DNA from: Paraburkholderia sp. BCC1884
GTDB lineage: Bacteria > Pseudomonadota > Gammaproteobacteria > Burkholderiales > Burkholderiaceae
Direction of reading: 5' to 3'
Assembly (NCBI RefSeq): GCF_900996225.1
Contig: NZ_CAAJGL010000145.1
Location: forward strand, 124,001-188,000
DNA length: 64,000 nt
Shown: positions 1 to 7,971 of the stretch, in pieces
Layout: each line of letters begins with the position of its first letter
Position numbering within the stretch: the first letter of the stretch is position 1
Notes under the pieces: generated by a model
What the model saw: only the letters and a program-made list of their open reading frames with translations
The model's database searches: none
Told to the model about the DNA's origin: nothing
Made by a program: the position numbers and the translations under genes

Positions 1-246
1 ACGGCGGCGCGGTTCGGACAAGGCCAGCAGATCGAGCATGTCGCCATGCGTGGTGGTGTAATGCAGCGAGCCGCTGTCGGCTTCGTTTTTCAAGGCAAGC
101 GTATTGAGCAGCGTGGTCTTGCCCGAACCCGATTCGCCGACGATGCACAGCACCTCGCCCGGGTAAAGATCGAAGCTGACGTTCCTGCAGCCGTTACGGC
201 CGCCGTATTGTTTGGTGAGCGAGCGGGCGCTCAACAGCGGCGTCAT
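1..246 (-). CDS. phnK: C-P lyase ATP-binding subunit PhnK, N-terminal part (runs off left edge)
   Basis: This is the first 82 codons of an ABC-type ATPase. Its start ATG overlaps the phnJ stop as ATGA, so the two are translationally coupled. The N terminus reads MTPLLSARSLTKQYGG and the Walker A motif GESGSGKTT lies at residues 37-45, followed by a region matching PhnK. In the family, PhnK binds the PhnGHIJ core complex and its nucleotide hydrolysis supports carbon-phosphorus bond cleavage; it is not a membrane importer. The rest of the gene, and probably phnL and phnM, lies outside the window to the left. Confidence 0.93.
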   Translation of the reverse strand, partial: MTPLLSARSLTKQYGGRNGCRNVSFDLYPGEVLCIVGESGSGKTTLLNTLALKNEADSGSLHYTTTHGDMLDLLALSEPRRR

Positions 247-1175
247 ACGGATTCTCCCTGGCTTGCTGTGGGCGACGGTTTCGCGAGTTTCAGGTCCTCG
301 TCATCGCCGCGACGTTCGTGGCAGTAGTCGCTATCCGAACAGACGTACATGCGTGTGCCCGCGTCGTCGACGATCATTTCGTCGAGGAAGCTTTCGGTCG
401 AGCCGCACAACGCACAGGCGTGTTCCCACTTCTGTATTTCGAAAGGGTGGTCGTCGAAGTCGAGACTGCGCACATGCGTGTACGGCGGAATCGCGTGAAT
501 GCGCCGCTCGCGGCCCGCGCCGAACAACTGCAATGCGGCGTTCATGTGCATCTTCGGATTGTCGAACTTCGGGATCGGCGAGGGCGACGCCAGATAGCGA
601 TGATTGACGATCACCGGATAATCGTAAGTCGTGGCGATGCTGCCGTGATGGACGATGTCTTCATACAGCTTCACGCTGATCAAACCGTAATCGGCGAGCG
701 CGTGCAGCTTCTTGCATTCGGTGGCGCGCGGTTCCAGTCGATACAACGGTTCCGGCATCGGCACCTGGTACACCAGAATCTGCCTGTCGGTGAGCGGGGT
801 TTCGGGAATGCGGTGACGCGTCTGGATGATCGTCGCGTCGACCGTGCGGCGCGTGGTGGCCACGCCGGTGGTGCGCGCGAAGAAGCGGCGGATGTTGACC
901 GCGTTGGTAGTTTCGTCGGAGCCCTGATCGATCACTTTCAGCGTGTCGCTTTTGCCGATGATCGCGGAGGTCACCTGAATTCCGCCTGTGCCCCAGCCGA
1001 ACGGCAGCGGCATTTCGCGCGAGGCGAACGGCACTTGATAACCCGGCACGGCCACCGCTTTCAGCAGCGCGCGGCGCAGCATGCGTTTGGTTTGCTCGTC
1101 GAGGTACGCGAAGTTGTAGCCGTCGGCGGCGCTGTCGTACGAGGCGGTGTTGAGGGAAAGGTCGGGCGCGTTCAT
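243..1175 (-). CDS. phnJ: Alpha-D-ribose 1-methylphosphonate 5-phosphate C-P lyase PhnJ
   Basis: This is the radical-SAM catalytic subunit of C-P lyase, 310 aa. It cleaves the carbon-phosphorus bond of 5-phosphoribosyl 1-methylphosphonate to give methane and the 1,2-cyclic phosphate. The diagnostic C-x2-C-x21-C-x5-C cysteine set is intact at about residues 254, 257, 279 and 285; in the family three of these hold the 4Fe-4S cluster and one is catalytic. The C terminus carries a tail of about 25 residues after the last Cys. Start and stop codons overlap phnI and phnK by 4 nt each, so it sits inside a tightly coupled operon. Confidence 0.98.
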   Translation of the reverse strand: MNAPDLSLNTASYDSAADGYNFAYLDEQTKRMLRRALLKAVAVPGYQVPFASREMPLPFGWGTGGIQVTSAIIGKSDTLKVIDQGSDETTNAVNIRRFFARTTGVATTRRTVDATIIQTRHRIPETPLTDRQILVYQVPMPEPLYRLEPRATECKKLHALADYGLISVKLYEDIVHHGSIATTYDYPVIVNHRYLASPSPIPKFDNPKMHMNAALQLFGAGRERRIHAIPPYTHVRSLDFDDHPFEIQKWEHACALCGSTESFLDEMIVDDAGTRMYVCSDSDYCHERRGDDEDLKLAKPSPTASQGESV

Positions 1176-2320
1176 GCTGCCTGCTCCTGCTGATCGTTGT
1201 CCTGGTCCGCGTCGCGCTGCGCAGCCTGAACGACGTGTTGCGCGCGCAGACGCCGCACGAGTTCGAGTTCGGACTGAAAGTCGACGTAGTGGGGCAACTT
1301 CAGATGCTGCACGAAGCCGGACGCTTCCACGTTGTCGCTATGCGAGAGCATGAATTCGATGTCCTGGGTCGGCGAGGCGAGCGTCTCGCCGAGTTCCTCG
1401 GCACGCAGCGCACGATCGACCAGCGCCATCGCCATCGCTTTACGCTCCGAGTGACCAAACGCAAGGCCGTAGCCTTGCGTGAAGGTCGGCGGCACCGCGC
1501 CGCTGCCGGCGAACTGGTTGATCATCTGGCATTCGGTCATGTCGATATCGCCGATTTCGACTGTCTCGCCCAGCTCGTCGAGTTCCATTTCGACCGCGAT
1601 GGTGCCGAAGCGGATCTCACCGGCGAACGGATGCGAGTGCGCGTAACCGCGTTGCGTCGCGTAGCCCATCGCCAGCAGAAAGCCTTCGTCGCCGCGTGCG
1701 AGATTTTGCAAACGCGTGGCGCGACTCGCGGGAAACGCGAGCGGTTCACGCGACAGATCGCCGGGCTCGGATGCGATCGGCGTAGGACGTTCCTGTTCGA
1801 TCAAACCTTCCTTGTCGAGCAGGCTCACCACGCGCGGCATGGCTTCGGCTTCGGGTGCGCCGGACTGGCTCGATCTGGCGCTGGGCGTTGTTGCTTCGCT
1901 GTCGCCGTGGCCTTCCGCGAGCAATGCAAAATCCAGCAGACGTTGCGTGTAATCGTAAGTCGCGCCGAGCAACTGGCCGCCGGGCACGTCCTTGAACGTC
2001 GCCGAGATGCGGCGCTCCACTTGCATGGCTTCCGTATCGATCGGTTGCGTATAGCCGAAACGCGGCAACGTGGTGCGATACGCGCGCAGCAGGAAGATCG
2101 CTTCGACCAGATCGCCGGCGGCCTGTTTGATTGCGAGCGCAGCGAGTTCCTCGTCGTAGACCGAGCCTTCGGTCATGACGCGCGCGACCGCGAGGCGCAA
2201 TTGTTCGCGAATCTGCGCGACGCTCAGTTCGGCCAGCCGCGTGTCGCCGCGGCGTGCTTTGTCGAGCAGGCGCCACGACGCTTCGATCGCGCGTTCTCCA
2301 CCCTTGACGGCAACGTACAT
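1172..2320 (-). CDS. phnI: C-P lyase complex subunit PhnI
   Basis: This is a 382-aa protein of full PhnI length. PhnI is a core subunit of the PhnGHIJ complex and, with ATP, transfers the phosphonate to C1 of ribose with release of adenine (nucleosidase/phosphonate transferase step). Characteristic PhnI stretches are visible: the start MYVAVKGGERAIEASW and the internal EIRFGTIAVEMELDELGE. The gene overlaps phnH by one base (TGATG) and phnJ by four (ATGA). No frameshift or missing segment is seen. Confidence 0.97.
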   Translation of the reverse strand: MYVAVKGGERAIEASWRLLDKARRGDTRLAELSVAQIREQLRLAVARVMTEGSVYDEELAALAIKQAAGDLVEAIFLLRAYRTTLPRFGYTQPIDTEAMQVERRISATFKDVPGGQLLGATYDYTQRLLDFALLAEGHGDSEATTPSARSSQSGAPEAEAMPRVVSLLDKEGLIEQERPTPIASEPGDLSREPLAFPASRATRLQNLARGDEGFLLAMGYATQRGYAHSHPFAGEIRFGTIAVEMELDELGETVEIGDIDMTECQMINQFAGSGAVPPTFTQGYGLAFGHSERKAMAMALVDRALRAEELGETLASPTQDIEFMLSHSDNVEASGFVQHLKLPHYVDFQSELELVRRLRAQHVVQAAQRDADQDNDQQEQAA

Positions 2321-2931
2321 CAGTTCACCTTTGCGTCAGTGGTGCGGGGCAGGCCGATCAATTCGGCGCCGCACACCAGGTAACAGTCGATGCCGCACGG
2401 GAAGAGCGGCGCGAGAGCAGCGCGTTCGCGCCAGAAACCCGGCGGCAGACCAACCGGCGCGATCGTCGTGCTGTGCTGGATGCCGGGGCCACTCAGGACG
2501 ATCGGCGCGCCACCCGTGAAGGCTTCGACGCGGATCAGCAGCGTCACGGCTTGCTCGGGCGATTCGGCGATTCCTAGCGAGAAGCTGTCCAGCGAGGGCA
2601 TGGCGCCGGCATCGTGGATGTAGCCGAAAGCAGCCTCGCCCGGTTCATCGACGAGCGGCGCACCCGTATGAAAGCGCACCGCCGAGCCGAGCGCCGCGTC
2701 GGGCTGTGCGAGCCAGACCGGCGTGGCGTAGTCGCACAGCGCCAGCAGCGCGGCAAAGGCCGCGAGGTCCGCACGCGTGGCCCGCACGTCGGGCAACAGG
2801 TTTTCGATCGTGCCGACCGTGCCCGGCCGCGACAGCGTGTCGAGCAGTGTGCGAAAGACCGCCTGCGTATCGTGGACCGGGTCTGCGAAACCCGGTGTCA
2901 ATGTAGACAATGCAATCTGCGAGTTTTCCAT
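2320..2931 (-). CDS. phnH: C-P lyase subunit PhnH
   Basis: This is a 203-aa protein with the PhnH pattern: an N-terminal PGFADPVHDTQAVFRTLLD and a C-terminal PCGIDCYLVCGAELIGLPR. PhnH is a fold relative of PLP-dependent transferases without the cofactor. It is an essential structural member of the hexa- to octameric C-P lyase core. It is coupled to phnI downstream (1-nt overlap) and to phnG upstream (1-nt overlap). Length is close to the usual 190-200 aa. Confidence 0.95.
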   Translation of the reverse strand: MENSQIALSTLTPGFADPVHDTQAVFRTLLDTLSRPGTVGTIENLLPDVRATRADLAAFAALLALCDYATPVWLAQPDAALGSAVRFHTGAPLVDEPGEAAFGYIHDAGAMPSLDSFSLGIAESPEQAVTLLIRVEAFTGGAPIVLSGPGIQHSTTIAPVGLPPGFWRERAALAPLFPCGIDCYLVCGAELIGLPRTTDAKVN

Positions 2932-3425
2932 CAGTCGCCCCGGACCATCGTGAAGAATTCGACGCGCGTGGCTGCCGCGTCCTGACGTTGCGCGTCGCGT
3001 TGCACGGCTTGCTGCGCGGCAAACGGTTCGATCAACTGCTGATGCAAAGCCGCGTGATGCTCGGGTATTTGCAGCAGTGCATCTACCAACGCAGCGAGTT
3101 CGGCGCGGCGGCGATCGCGGCCCAGATGACAGGCCACGCCGACCGCGGCCGCCTCACCCGCAGCTCGCAGGCGCAAGGTGGCGCGGGTGACGGTGGCTTC
3201 GCCGAGATTGAACGGGTCGCCGCTGCCGCCGACACGGCCGCGCACCATCGCGAGGCCGATTTCAGGCGGGCGCAGCCAGTCATAGGCCGGAGCGGGCAGG
3301 CCGCGCAGTGCGCGTTCGAGCGCGGCTTCGAGGTCGGCGCGCGACGTGCGGGCCAGCACGGCCATCCATGCACGCCGGGCCGATGACGCCGGGGCAGAGG
3401 AAGGCGAGGCGGAAGAGGCACTCAT
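2931..3425 (-). CDS. phnG: C-P lyase subunit PhnG
   Basis: This is the first gene of the leftward phn operon. The core ARRAWMAVLARTSRADLEAAL and the segment YDWLRPPEIGLAMVRGRVGG are typical of PhnG, a core subunit that binds PhnI. I chose the ATG at 3425 (164 aa, starting MSASSASP) because it has a GGGAAA-type site about 6 nt upstream. An in-frame ATG at 3458 would add 11 residues but has no evident ribosome site. The Ala/Ser-rich first 15 residues are probably disordered. The operator at 3476-3493 lies about 50 bp upstream. Confidence 0.93.
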   Translation of the reverse strand: MSASSASPSSAPASSARRAWMAVLARTSRADLEAALERALRGLPAPAYDWLRPPEIGLAMVRGRVGGSGDPFNLGEATVTRATLRLRAAGEAAAVGVACHLGRDRRRAELAALVDALLQIPEHHAALHQQLIEPFAAQQAVQRDAQRQDAAATRVEFFTMVRGD

Positions 3426-3475
3426 CGAGGTTTCCCGGTTGATCCAGCGAGTAGACATTTGAGCATCTATTCATC

Positions 3476-3493
3476 TAAACGTCTAGACGTTTA
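3476..3493. promoter_or_regulatory. Perfect 18-bp palindrome, probable PhnF operator
   Basis: TAAACGTCTAGACGTTTA is a perfect inverted repeat centred in the phnG-phnF divergent intergenic region. Its core GTCTAGAC matches the GT-N-TA-N-AC form known for HutC-subfamily GntR repressors, and the adjacent phnF encodes such a protein. The position suits control of both divergent transcripts. Binding by PhnF is inference. Confidence 0.7.
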
Positions 3494-3607
3494 AAGGTAT
3501 GCTTGTCGAGCGTTGCTGCGCATGGCGCCGTTTCACATTTCCATCACGGCTCGCGCACTACAATGCACGTCATAGCGAGAATTTGAACCCAAAGGAATGA
3601 CAGCACC

Positions 3608-4366
3608 ATGACATCGAACGACAACGCGACGCCGGGCACTCTGCTCGAACGCGGCGCGGGCGTTGCCGTCTGGCGGCAGATCGAGCAGATCCTGGCGGCG
3701 GAGATCGCCGCCAGCGGTTTCGGCGAGGAGGGGCGCTTGCCGAGCGAGGGCGAACTGGCCAAACGTTTCGACGTGAACCGCCACACTGTGCGCCGGGCCA
3801 TGCTGGGCCTGGCGGCGTTGGGCCTCGTCAGCGTCGAGCAGGGGCGCGGCACCTTCGTGCAGCCCGGCGCGATCGACTACTCGATTGGGCGTCGCACGCG
3901 CTTTACAGAAAACTTGCGCCGGCAACAGCAACCGGCGGCGGGCATGATGTTGTCGGCCGCTCGGGTCAAGGCCGAGCCGAATGTCGCGAAGGCGCTCGCT
4001 CTGCGCGCCGGTGCCTCGGTTTACCGGATCGAGACGATGCATGAATCCGATGGCGTGCCGCTGACGTTCGCTCGCAACTGGTATCCCGCCGCGCGTTTCG
4101 CGAACCTGCCGGAAGTGGTGGAGCGTACCGGCGGCGTCACCAAGGCGATGGCCGAACTGGGGGTGACCGATTATCTGCGCAAGTGGAGCCGGATCGGCAG
4201 CGTGCTGCCCGAACCGGAAGTCGCACGGCGTCTGAATATCAACCGTCAGCAGCCGGTGCTGTGGGTCGAAAACGTCGATGTCGATCTGCAAGGCACACCG
4301 GTGAAATACGGCTTCACGCATTTCGCGGCGGATCGCGTGCAGTTGCTGGTGGAGCACGACCTGTGA
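3608..4366 (+). CDS. phnF: GntR/HutC-family phosphonate regulator PhnF
   Basis: This is a 252-aa regulator. The winged HTH is at about residues 38-82 (GRLPSEGELAKRFDVNRHTV, then GRGTFV). It is followed by a UTRA ligand-binding domain with the usual pattern of a HutC-type effector pocket (VYRIETMHESDGVPLTFARN). It is divergent from phnG and shares the intergenic palindrome, so it probably represses the C-P lyase operon and itself until a phosphonate or intermediate is bound. AAAGGA lies upstream of the ATG. The stop overlaps the next gene (GTGA), which places a regulator and two enzymes in one transcript. Confidence 0.9.
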   Translation: MTSNDNATPGTLLERGAGVAVWRQIEQILAAEIAASGFGEEGRLPSEGELAKRFDVNRHTVRRAMLGLAALGLVSVEQGRGTFVQPGAIDYSIGRRTRFTENLRRQQQPAAGMMLSAARVKAEPNVAKALALRAGASVYRIETMHESDGVPLTFARNWYPAARFANLPEVVERTGGVTKAMAELGVTDYLRKWSRIGSVLPEPEVARRLNINRQQPVLWVENVDVDLQGTPVKYGFTHFAADRVQLLVEHDL

Positions 4367-5085
4367 GCGGCGTGCAATGGGACGACGCGGCGCGCTTTGC
4401 GGTGTATTACGCGCCATCGCGTGAGTCGGCATGGTGGCGCGCTGGCTCGGCATGGCTCGGGCGCGATGCGCAGAGCGGCGAGCGCTGTACGGCGCCGCAG
4501 CCGCCGGGGCTGTTACGTCCGTTGAACGAATTGACCGAAGCGCCGCGCCGCTATGGTTGGCACGGCACGCTGGTCGCGCCGTTCCGTCTCGCCGACAGCG
4601 TGACGCAAGACGACTTGCTGCACGCAACGCACACATGGGCGATCCGGCAAAGCGCTTTTGCCTTGCCGGTGGAAGCCGCCACGCTCGGCGATTTCGTCGC
4701 GCTGCGTCCCGCCGACGCACAGGGTGAAGCGGCCATTCGCGCCGTCGCCACGAGTGCCTTGCAAAGCCTCGACACGTTGCGTGCGAAACCCGCCGCCGCC
4801 GATCTCGCGCGTCGGCTTGCCGCGCCACTGAGCGAACGGCAACGCGCGTTGCTGATCGAATGGGGCTATCCGTACGTGTTCGATGAGTTCCGCTTTCACA
4901 TGACGCTATCCAGCTCGCTCGCTGACGCTGAGGAGCGTGCGCTACTGGTTGCCTGGTGGCAGGCGCACACTCCCGCGCTCGGGCCGCTCGCAATCGATCA
5001 CGCCGCGCTCTTCGTCGAGCCGGCGCCGGGCGAGCCGTTCGTGCTCTGGCAGCGCGTGTCCTTCAAGACCGATGAGGTGCAATGA
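4363..5085 (+). CDS. DUF1045 phosphonate-operon protein, 2H phosphoesterase fold
   Basis: This is a 240-aa protein starting with GTG that overlaps the phnF stop (GTGA); longer in-frame starts would lie inside phnF. Two H-x-T type motifs are visible, WHGTLVAPF at about residue 70 and FRFHMTLSSSL at about 180, the hallmark pair of the 2H phosphoesterase superfamily. The family is annotated as phosphonate metabolism protein (DUF1045) and is found in C-P lyase loci. It precedes phnN with a 4-nt overlap. Because C-P lyase yields a ribose 1,2-cyclic phosphate that PhnP normally opens, this protein may do that job; this is inference. Confidence 0.88.
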   Translation: MSGVQWDDAARFAVYYAPSRESAWWRAGSAWLGRDAQSGERCTAPQPPGLLRPLNELTEAPRRYGWHGTLVAPFRLADSVTQDDLLHATHTWAIRQSAFALPVEAATLGDFVALRPADAQGEAAIRAVATSALQSLDTLRAKPAAADLARRLAAPLSERQRALLIEWGYPYVFDEFRFHMTLSSSLADAEERALLVAWWQAHTPALGPLAIDHAALFVEPAPGEPFVLWQRVSFKTDEVQ

Positions 5086-5639
5086 GCATGGCAGGCCGGT
5101 TGATCTATGTAATGGGGCCGTCCGGCGCGGGCAAGGATTCCTTGCTGGTGTTTGCGCGGCGGCATCTGATGGGCGAGCCGATTCTGTTCGCGCATCGCTA
5201 CATCACGCGCCCGAGCGGTAACGGCGAAGAGCACGTCGCGCTGAGTGTCGAGGAATTCGCCGCGCGCTCCGTGCTCGGACTGTTCGCGCTGCAATGGGCC
5301 AGTCACTCGTTGCATTACGGCATCGGCATCGAACTCGATGCATGGCTCGCGCGCGGTTGCACCGTGGTCGTCAACGGTTCGCGTCAGCATTTGCAGCATA
5401 CGTTGCAGCGTTATCCCAACACGGAAGTCGTGCACGTGGACGCCGCACCGCATATTCTCGAAGCGCGTCTCGGCGCGCGGGCACGCGAATCGGCGGAGCA
5501 GGTCGCGGCGCGGCTCGCACGGCGCGCACCGTTTTCGTTGCCCGAGGGCGTTCGCTGCACGACGATCGACAACTCCGGTTTGCTCGATGACGCCGGCCAC
5601 GCATTGATCGCGTTTCTGAAGGCAGAAGCCAATGTTTGA
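5082..5639 (+). CDS. phnN: Ribose 1,5-bisphosphate phosphokinase PhnN
   Basis: This is a 185-aa P-loop kinase with Walker A GPSGAGKD at residues 12-19 and a guanylate-kinase-like layout (RYITRP at about 43-48). PhnN phosphorylates ribose 1,5-bisphosphate to PRPP, the last step that returns the ribose scaffold of the C-P lyase pathway. It overlaps the DUF1045 gene as ATGA. It is the last gene of the rightward arm; the convergent LysR gene ends 20 nt beyond it. Confidence 0.93.
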   Translation: MSMAGRLIYVMGPSGAGKDSLLVFARRHLMGEPILFAHRYITRPSGNGEEHVALSVEEFAARSVLGLFALQWASHSLHYGIGIELDAWLARGCTVVVNGSRQHLQHTLQRYPNTEVVHVDAAPHILEARLGARARESAEQVAARLARRAPFSLPEGVRCTTIDNSGLLDDAGHALIAFLKAEANV

Positions 5640-5659
5640 CCCGCGCCCGGCTGGTCGGG

Positions 5660-6565
5660 TCAGGCGGCGCTCATCCGCTCCCGGGTCGCTTCCTGCAGGC
5701 ACGCCACGAACTGCAGCACGGCGGGCGTGGGCAGCAGATCGCGCCGCGAAATGATGCTGAGATCGTAGTTCGGCAGCGCCTCTTCGATCTGCGCCACGCG
5801 TATGCCGAGCGGCGCAACCATTTGCGCAAGCGGCCTCGTGAAGCAGCCGATCACATCGGTTTGCGACACCAGCCCGAGCGTCACCGCGAACGACGAGGGC
5901 GCGCGCACCAACCGCTTCGGCACCGGCAAGCCGTGGGCGTTGAACATCGCCATCATCACGCTGTGCGGGAAGTGATCCGCGCCCACGGTCACGATCCACT
6001 CGGCGTCGAGCAACTCATGCAGGCGCGTGACGTTCGCCAGCGGATGCCCCGCCCGCATTGCGACGACGAATTGCGTCGAATAAAGCGGCGCTTGCACCAG
6101 ATCGCTGTCGAGTGCCTGCACGTGATGAATCGCCGCGATATCCAGCGCGCCGTTGCGCAAGCGTGCCACCGCGTCCGGTATCGTCACCTCTTCCAGATGC
6201 AGATTCACCAGCGGCATCACGCGACGAAACTTCGACACCGCATGCGGCAACGCCGTGAGCGCGATCGACGGCATGGTGCCGACGCTGACCTTGCCGGCCA
6301 GTTCTCCCTTCACCTGTTCCACAGCTTCGACCGTGCGCCGCATGTCGCCGAGCAACTGCTCGGCGCGCGGCAGCAGCGCGAGGCCGCACGCCGTCAATTC
6401 GATGCCGCGTACGCTGCGCACCATCAACTCCGCATTCAGCGCGCTTTCGAGCTCACGGATCGTATGCGTGACGGCCGGTTGCGTCACGCCGAGTTCGCGC
6501 GCGGCCGCGCGTAGGCTGCGATGATGGGCGGCGGCGACGAACGCCTGCAACTGCTGCAGCTTCAT
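5660..6565 (-). CDS. LysR-family regulator, divergent from an M20 amidohydrolase
   Basis: This is a 301-aa LysR protein. The HTH is at residues 1-60 (MKLQQLQAFVAAAHHRSLRA, then VTQPAVTHTIRELE) and the effector-binding domain follows (GKVSVGTMPSIALTALPHAV). I chose the ATG at 6565 because the protein then begins like other LysR members. An upstream in-frame start at 6616 would add 17 residues with no family similarity. It is divergent from the M20/MFS pair, the usual arrangement for a local regulator. It may sense an acyl-amino acid or the released acid, which is inference. Confidence 0.92.
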   Translation of the reverse strand: MKLQQLQAFVAAAHHRSLRAAARELGVTQPAVTHTIRELESALNAELMVRSVRGIELTACGLALLPRAEQLLGDMRRTVEAVEQVKGELAGKVSVGTMPSIALTALPHAVSKFRRVMPLVNLHLEEVTIPDAVARLRNGALDIAAIHHVQALDSDLVQAPLYSTQFVVAMRAGHPLANVTRLHELLDAEWIVTVGADHFPHSVMMAMFNAHGLPVPKRLVRAPSSFAVTLGLVSQTDVIGCFTRPLAQMVAPLGIRVAQIEEALPNYDLSIISRRDLLPTPAVLQFVACLQEATRERMSAA

Positions 6566-6585
6566 GAGGGTAATCCCGTATATAA

Positions 6586-6598
6586 CGATTGTTAATCG
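6586..6598. promoter_or_regulatory. Candidate LysR-type operator
   Basis: CGATTGTTAATCG is an inverted repeat with 5-bp arms and a 3-bp spacer, just upstream of the lysR start and facing the divergent amidohydrolase gene. LysR proteins usually bind such dyads in shared promoters. There is no direct proof. Confidence 0.35.
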
Positions 6599-6699
6599 GG
6601 GTGAAAAAAACAGCATCTTATTCGAACAAAACGGCGTAGCTATAGTGCTCGTCTGTTTGCCGCATTTTCATGCGGTCCGAATCCATGGAGCCAATCAAG

Positions 6700-7890
6700 A
6701 TGAGCGAAGCCGCGCGTTTCACCGAAGTGTCCGACCTGGCGCCTGCCGCCGACAGCCTGCGCGAGATTCGCCATCACATCCATCACCATCCGGAACTGGC
6801 CTACGAGGAAGTGCAAACCGGCGCGCTGGTCGCCGAAAAACTCGAGCAGTGGGGCTGGCAGGTCACGCGCGGCGTGGGCAAAACCGGCGTGGTGGGTACG
6901 CTCAAAGTAGGCGACGGCCAACGCAGCATCGGCATTCGCGCCGACATGGACGCCTTGCCGATCATCGAGCAGACCGGCCTGCCGTATGCGAGCGGCACGC
7001 ACGGCAAGATGCATGCTTGCGGCCACGACGGCCACACGACCATGCTGCTCGGCGCCGCGCAACGACTCGCGGCCACGCGTAATTTTTCGGGCACGGTGCA
7101 TCTGTATTTCCAGCCGGCCGAAGAGAGCGGCATCGATAGCGGCGCCATGAAGATGATCAACGACGGCCTGTTCGAGCGCTTTCCGTGCGACGCCGTGTTC
7201 GGCGTGCACAACCATCCCGGCGCGGAGCCTGGCGTGCTGCTGTTCCGCAAGGGACCGTTCATGTCGGCGGGCGACAAGGCGATCATCACGATCGAAGGCG
7301 TCGGCGGCCACGCGGCGCGTCCGCATCTGACGGTCGATCCGGTGGTGGTGGCGGCCAGCATCGTGATGGCCTTGCAGACGATCGTCGCGCGTAACGTCGA
7401 TCCGTCGCAACCGGCGGTCGTGACGGTCGGCTCGATGCACGCGGGCACCGCTAATAACGTGATTTCGAGCAGCGCGAAACTCGAGCTGAGCGTGCGTTCG
7501 TTCAGCCCCGAAGTGCGCGCCCTGCTGAAGAAGCGCATTACCGAACTCGCCGAAAGCCAGGCCGCGAGCTATGGCGGCAAGGCGGTGGTGGAGTACATCG
7601 AAGGCTATCCGGTGGTAGTCAACTCGGATGCCGAAACCGACTTCGCGGTGGACGTGGCGCGCGAACTGGTCGGCGACGACAAGGTGGTCGCGCAAACCGA
7701 CATCCTGATGGGCAGCGAGGACTTTGCGTTCATGCTGCAGAAGCGACCGGGCACGTTCCTGCGGATCGGCAACGGCGCGGGCGAGGACGGCTGCATGGTG
7801 CACAACCCGCATTACGACTTCAACGACCGCAATCTGCCGGTCGGCGCGGCATTCTGGACGCGGCTGGTGGAGCGTTATCTGGGGCAATGA
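6700..7890 (+). CDS. M20D-family amidohydrolase (hippurate hydrolase / N-acyl amino acid deacylase type)
   Basis: This is a 396-aa metallo-amidohydrolase. Metal-site signatures are present: RADMDALPI, HACGHDGHTTML, QPAEESG and GVHNHPG, plus the dimerisation-domain segment GGHAARPH. Family members cleave N-acyl or N-benzoyl amino acids, indole-acetyl conjugates or similar amides in the cytosol. I chose the ATG at 6700 because GGAG sits at good distance upstream; in-frame ATGs at 6670 and 6685 lack such a site. It is followed 81 nt later by an MFS importer gene, so import and hydrolysis of one substrate class is likely. The exact substrate cannot be read from sequence. Confidence 0.93.
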   Translation: MSEAARFTEVSDLAPAADSLREIRHHIHHHPELAYEEVQTGALVAEKLEQWGWQVTRGVGKTGVVGTLKVGDGQRSIGIRADMDALPIIEQTGLPYASGTHGKMHACGHDGHTTMLLGAAQRLAATRNFSGTVHLYFQPAEESGIDSGAMKMINDGLFERFPCDAVFGVHNHPGAEPGVLLFRKGPFMSAGDKAIITIEGVGGHAARPHLTVDPVVVAASIVMALQTIVARNVDPSQPAVVTVGSMHAGTANNVISSSAKLELSVRSFSPEVRALLKKRITELAESQAASYGGKAVVEYIEGYPVVVNSDAETDFAVDVARELVGDDKVVAQTDILMGSEDFAFMLQKRPGTFLRIGNGAGEDGCMVHNPHYDFNDRNLPVGAAFWTRLVERYLGQ

Positions 7891-7971
7891 GCTTACCGGG
7901 GCGCTAGCAGTCGCCACGAGCCCTGGTGACGAACCGCTGCCGGACAATCATAACGACGAGGAAGACCCGCC

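Noticed and set aside
3459..3607. Possible Pho box upstream of phnG or phnF
   Set aside because: No pair of CTGTCAT-like heptamers with 4-bp spacing is visible; only loose similarity around the TTTCACATTTCC stretch.
3533..4993. A long open frame on the minus strand (486 codons) opposite phnF and DUF1045
   Set aside because: The translation is Arg/Ala/His-rich without any family motif and lies entirely opposite two clear genes. It is a by-product of high G+C codon use.
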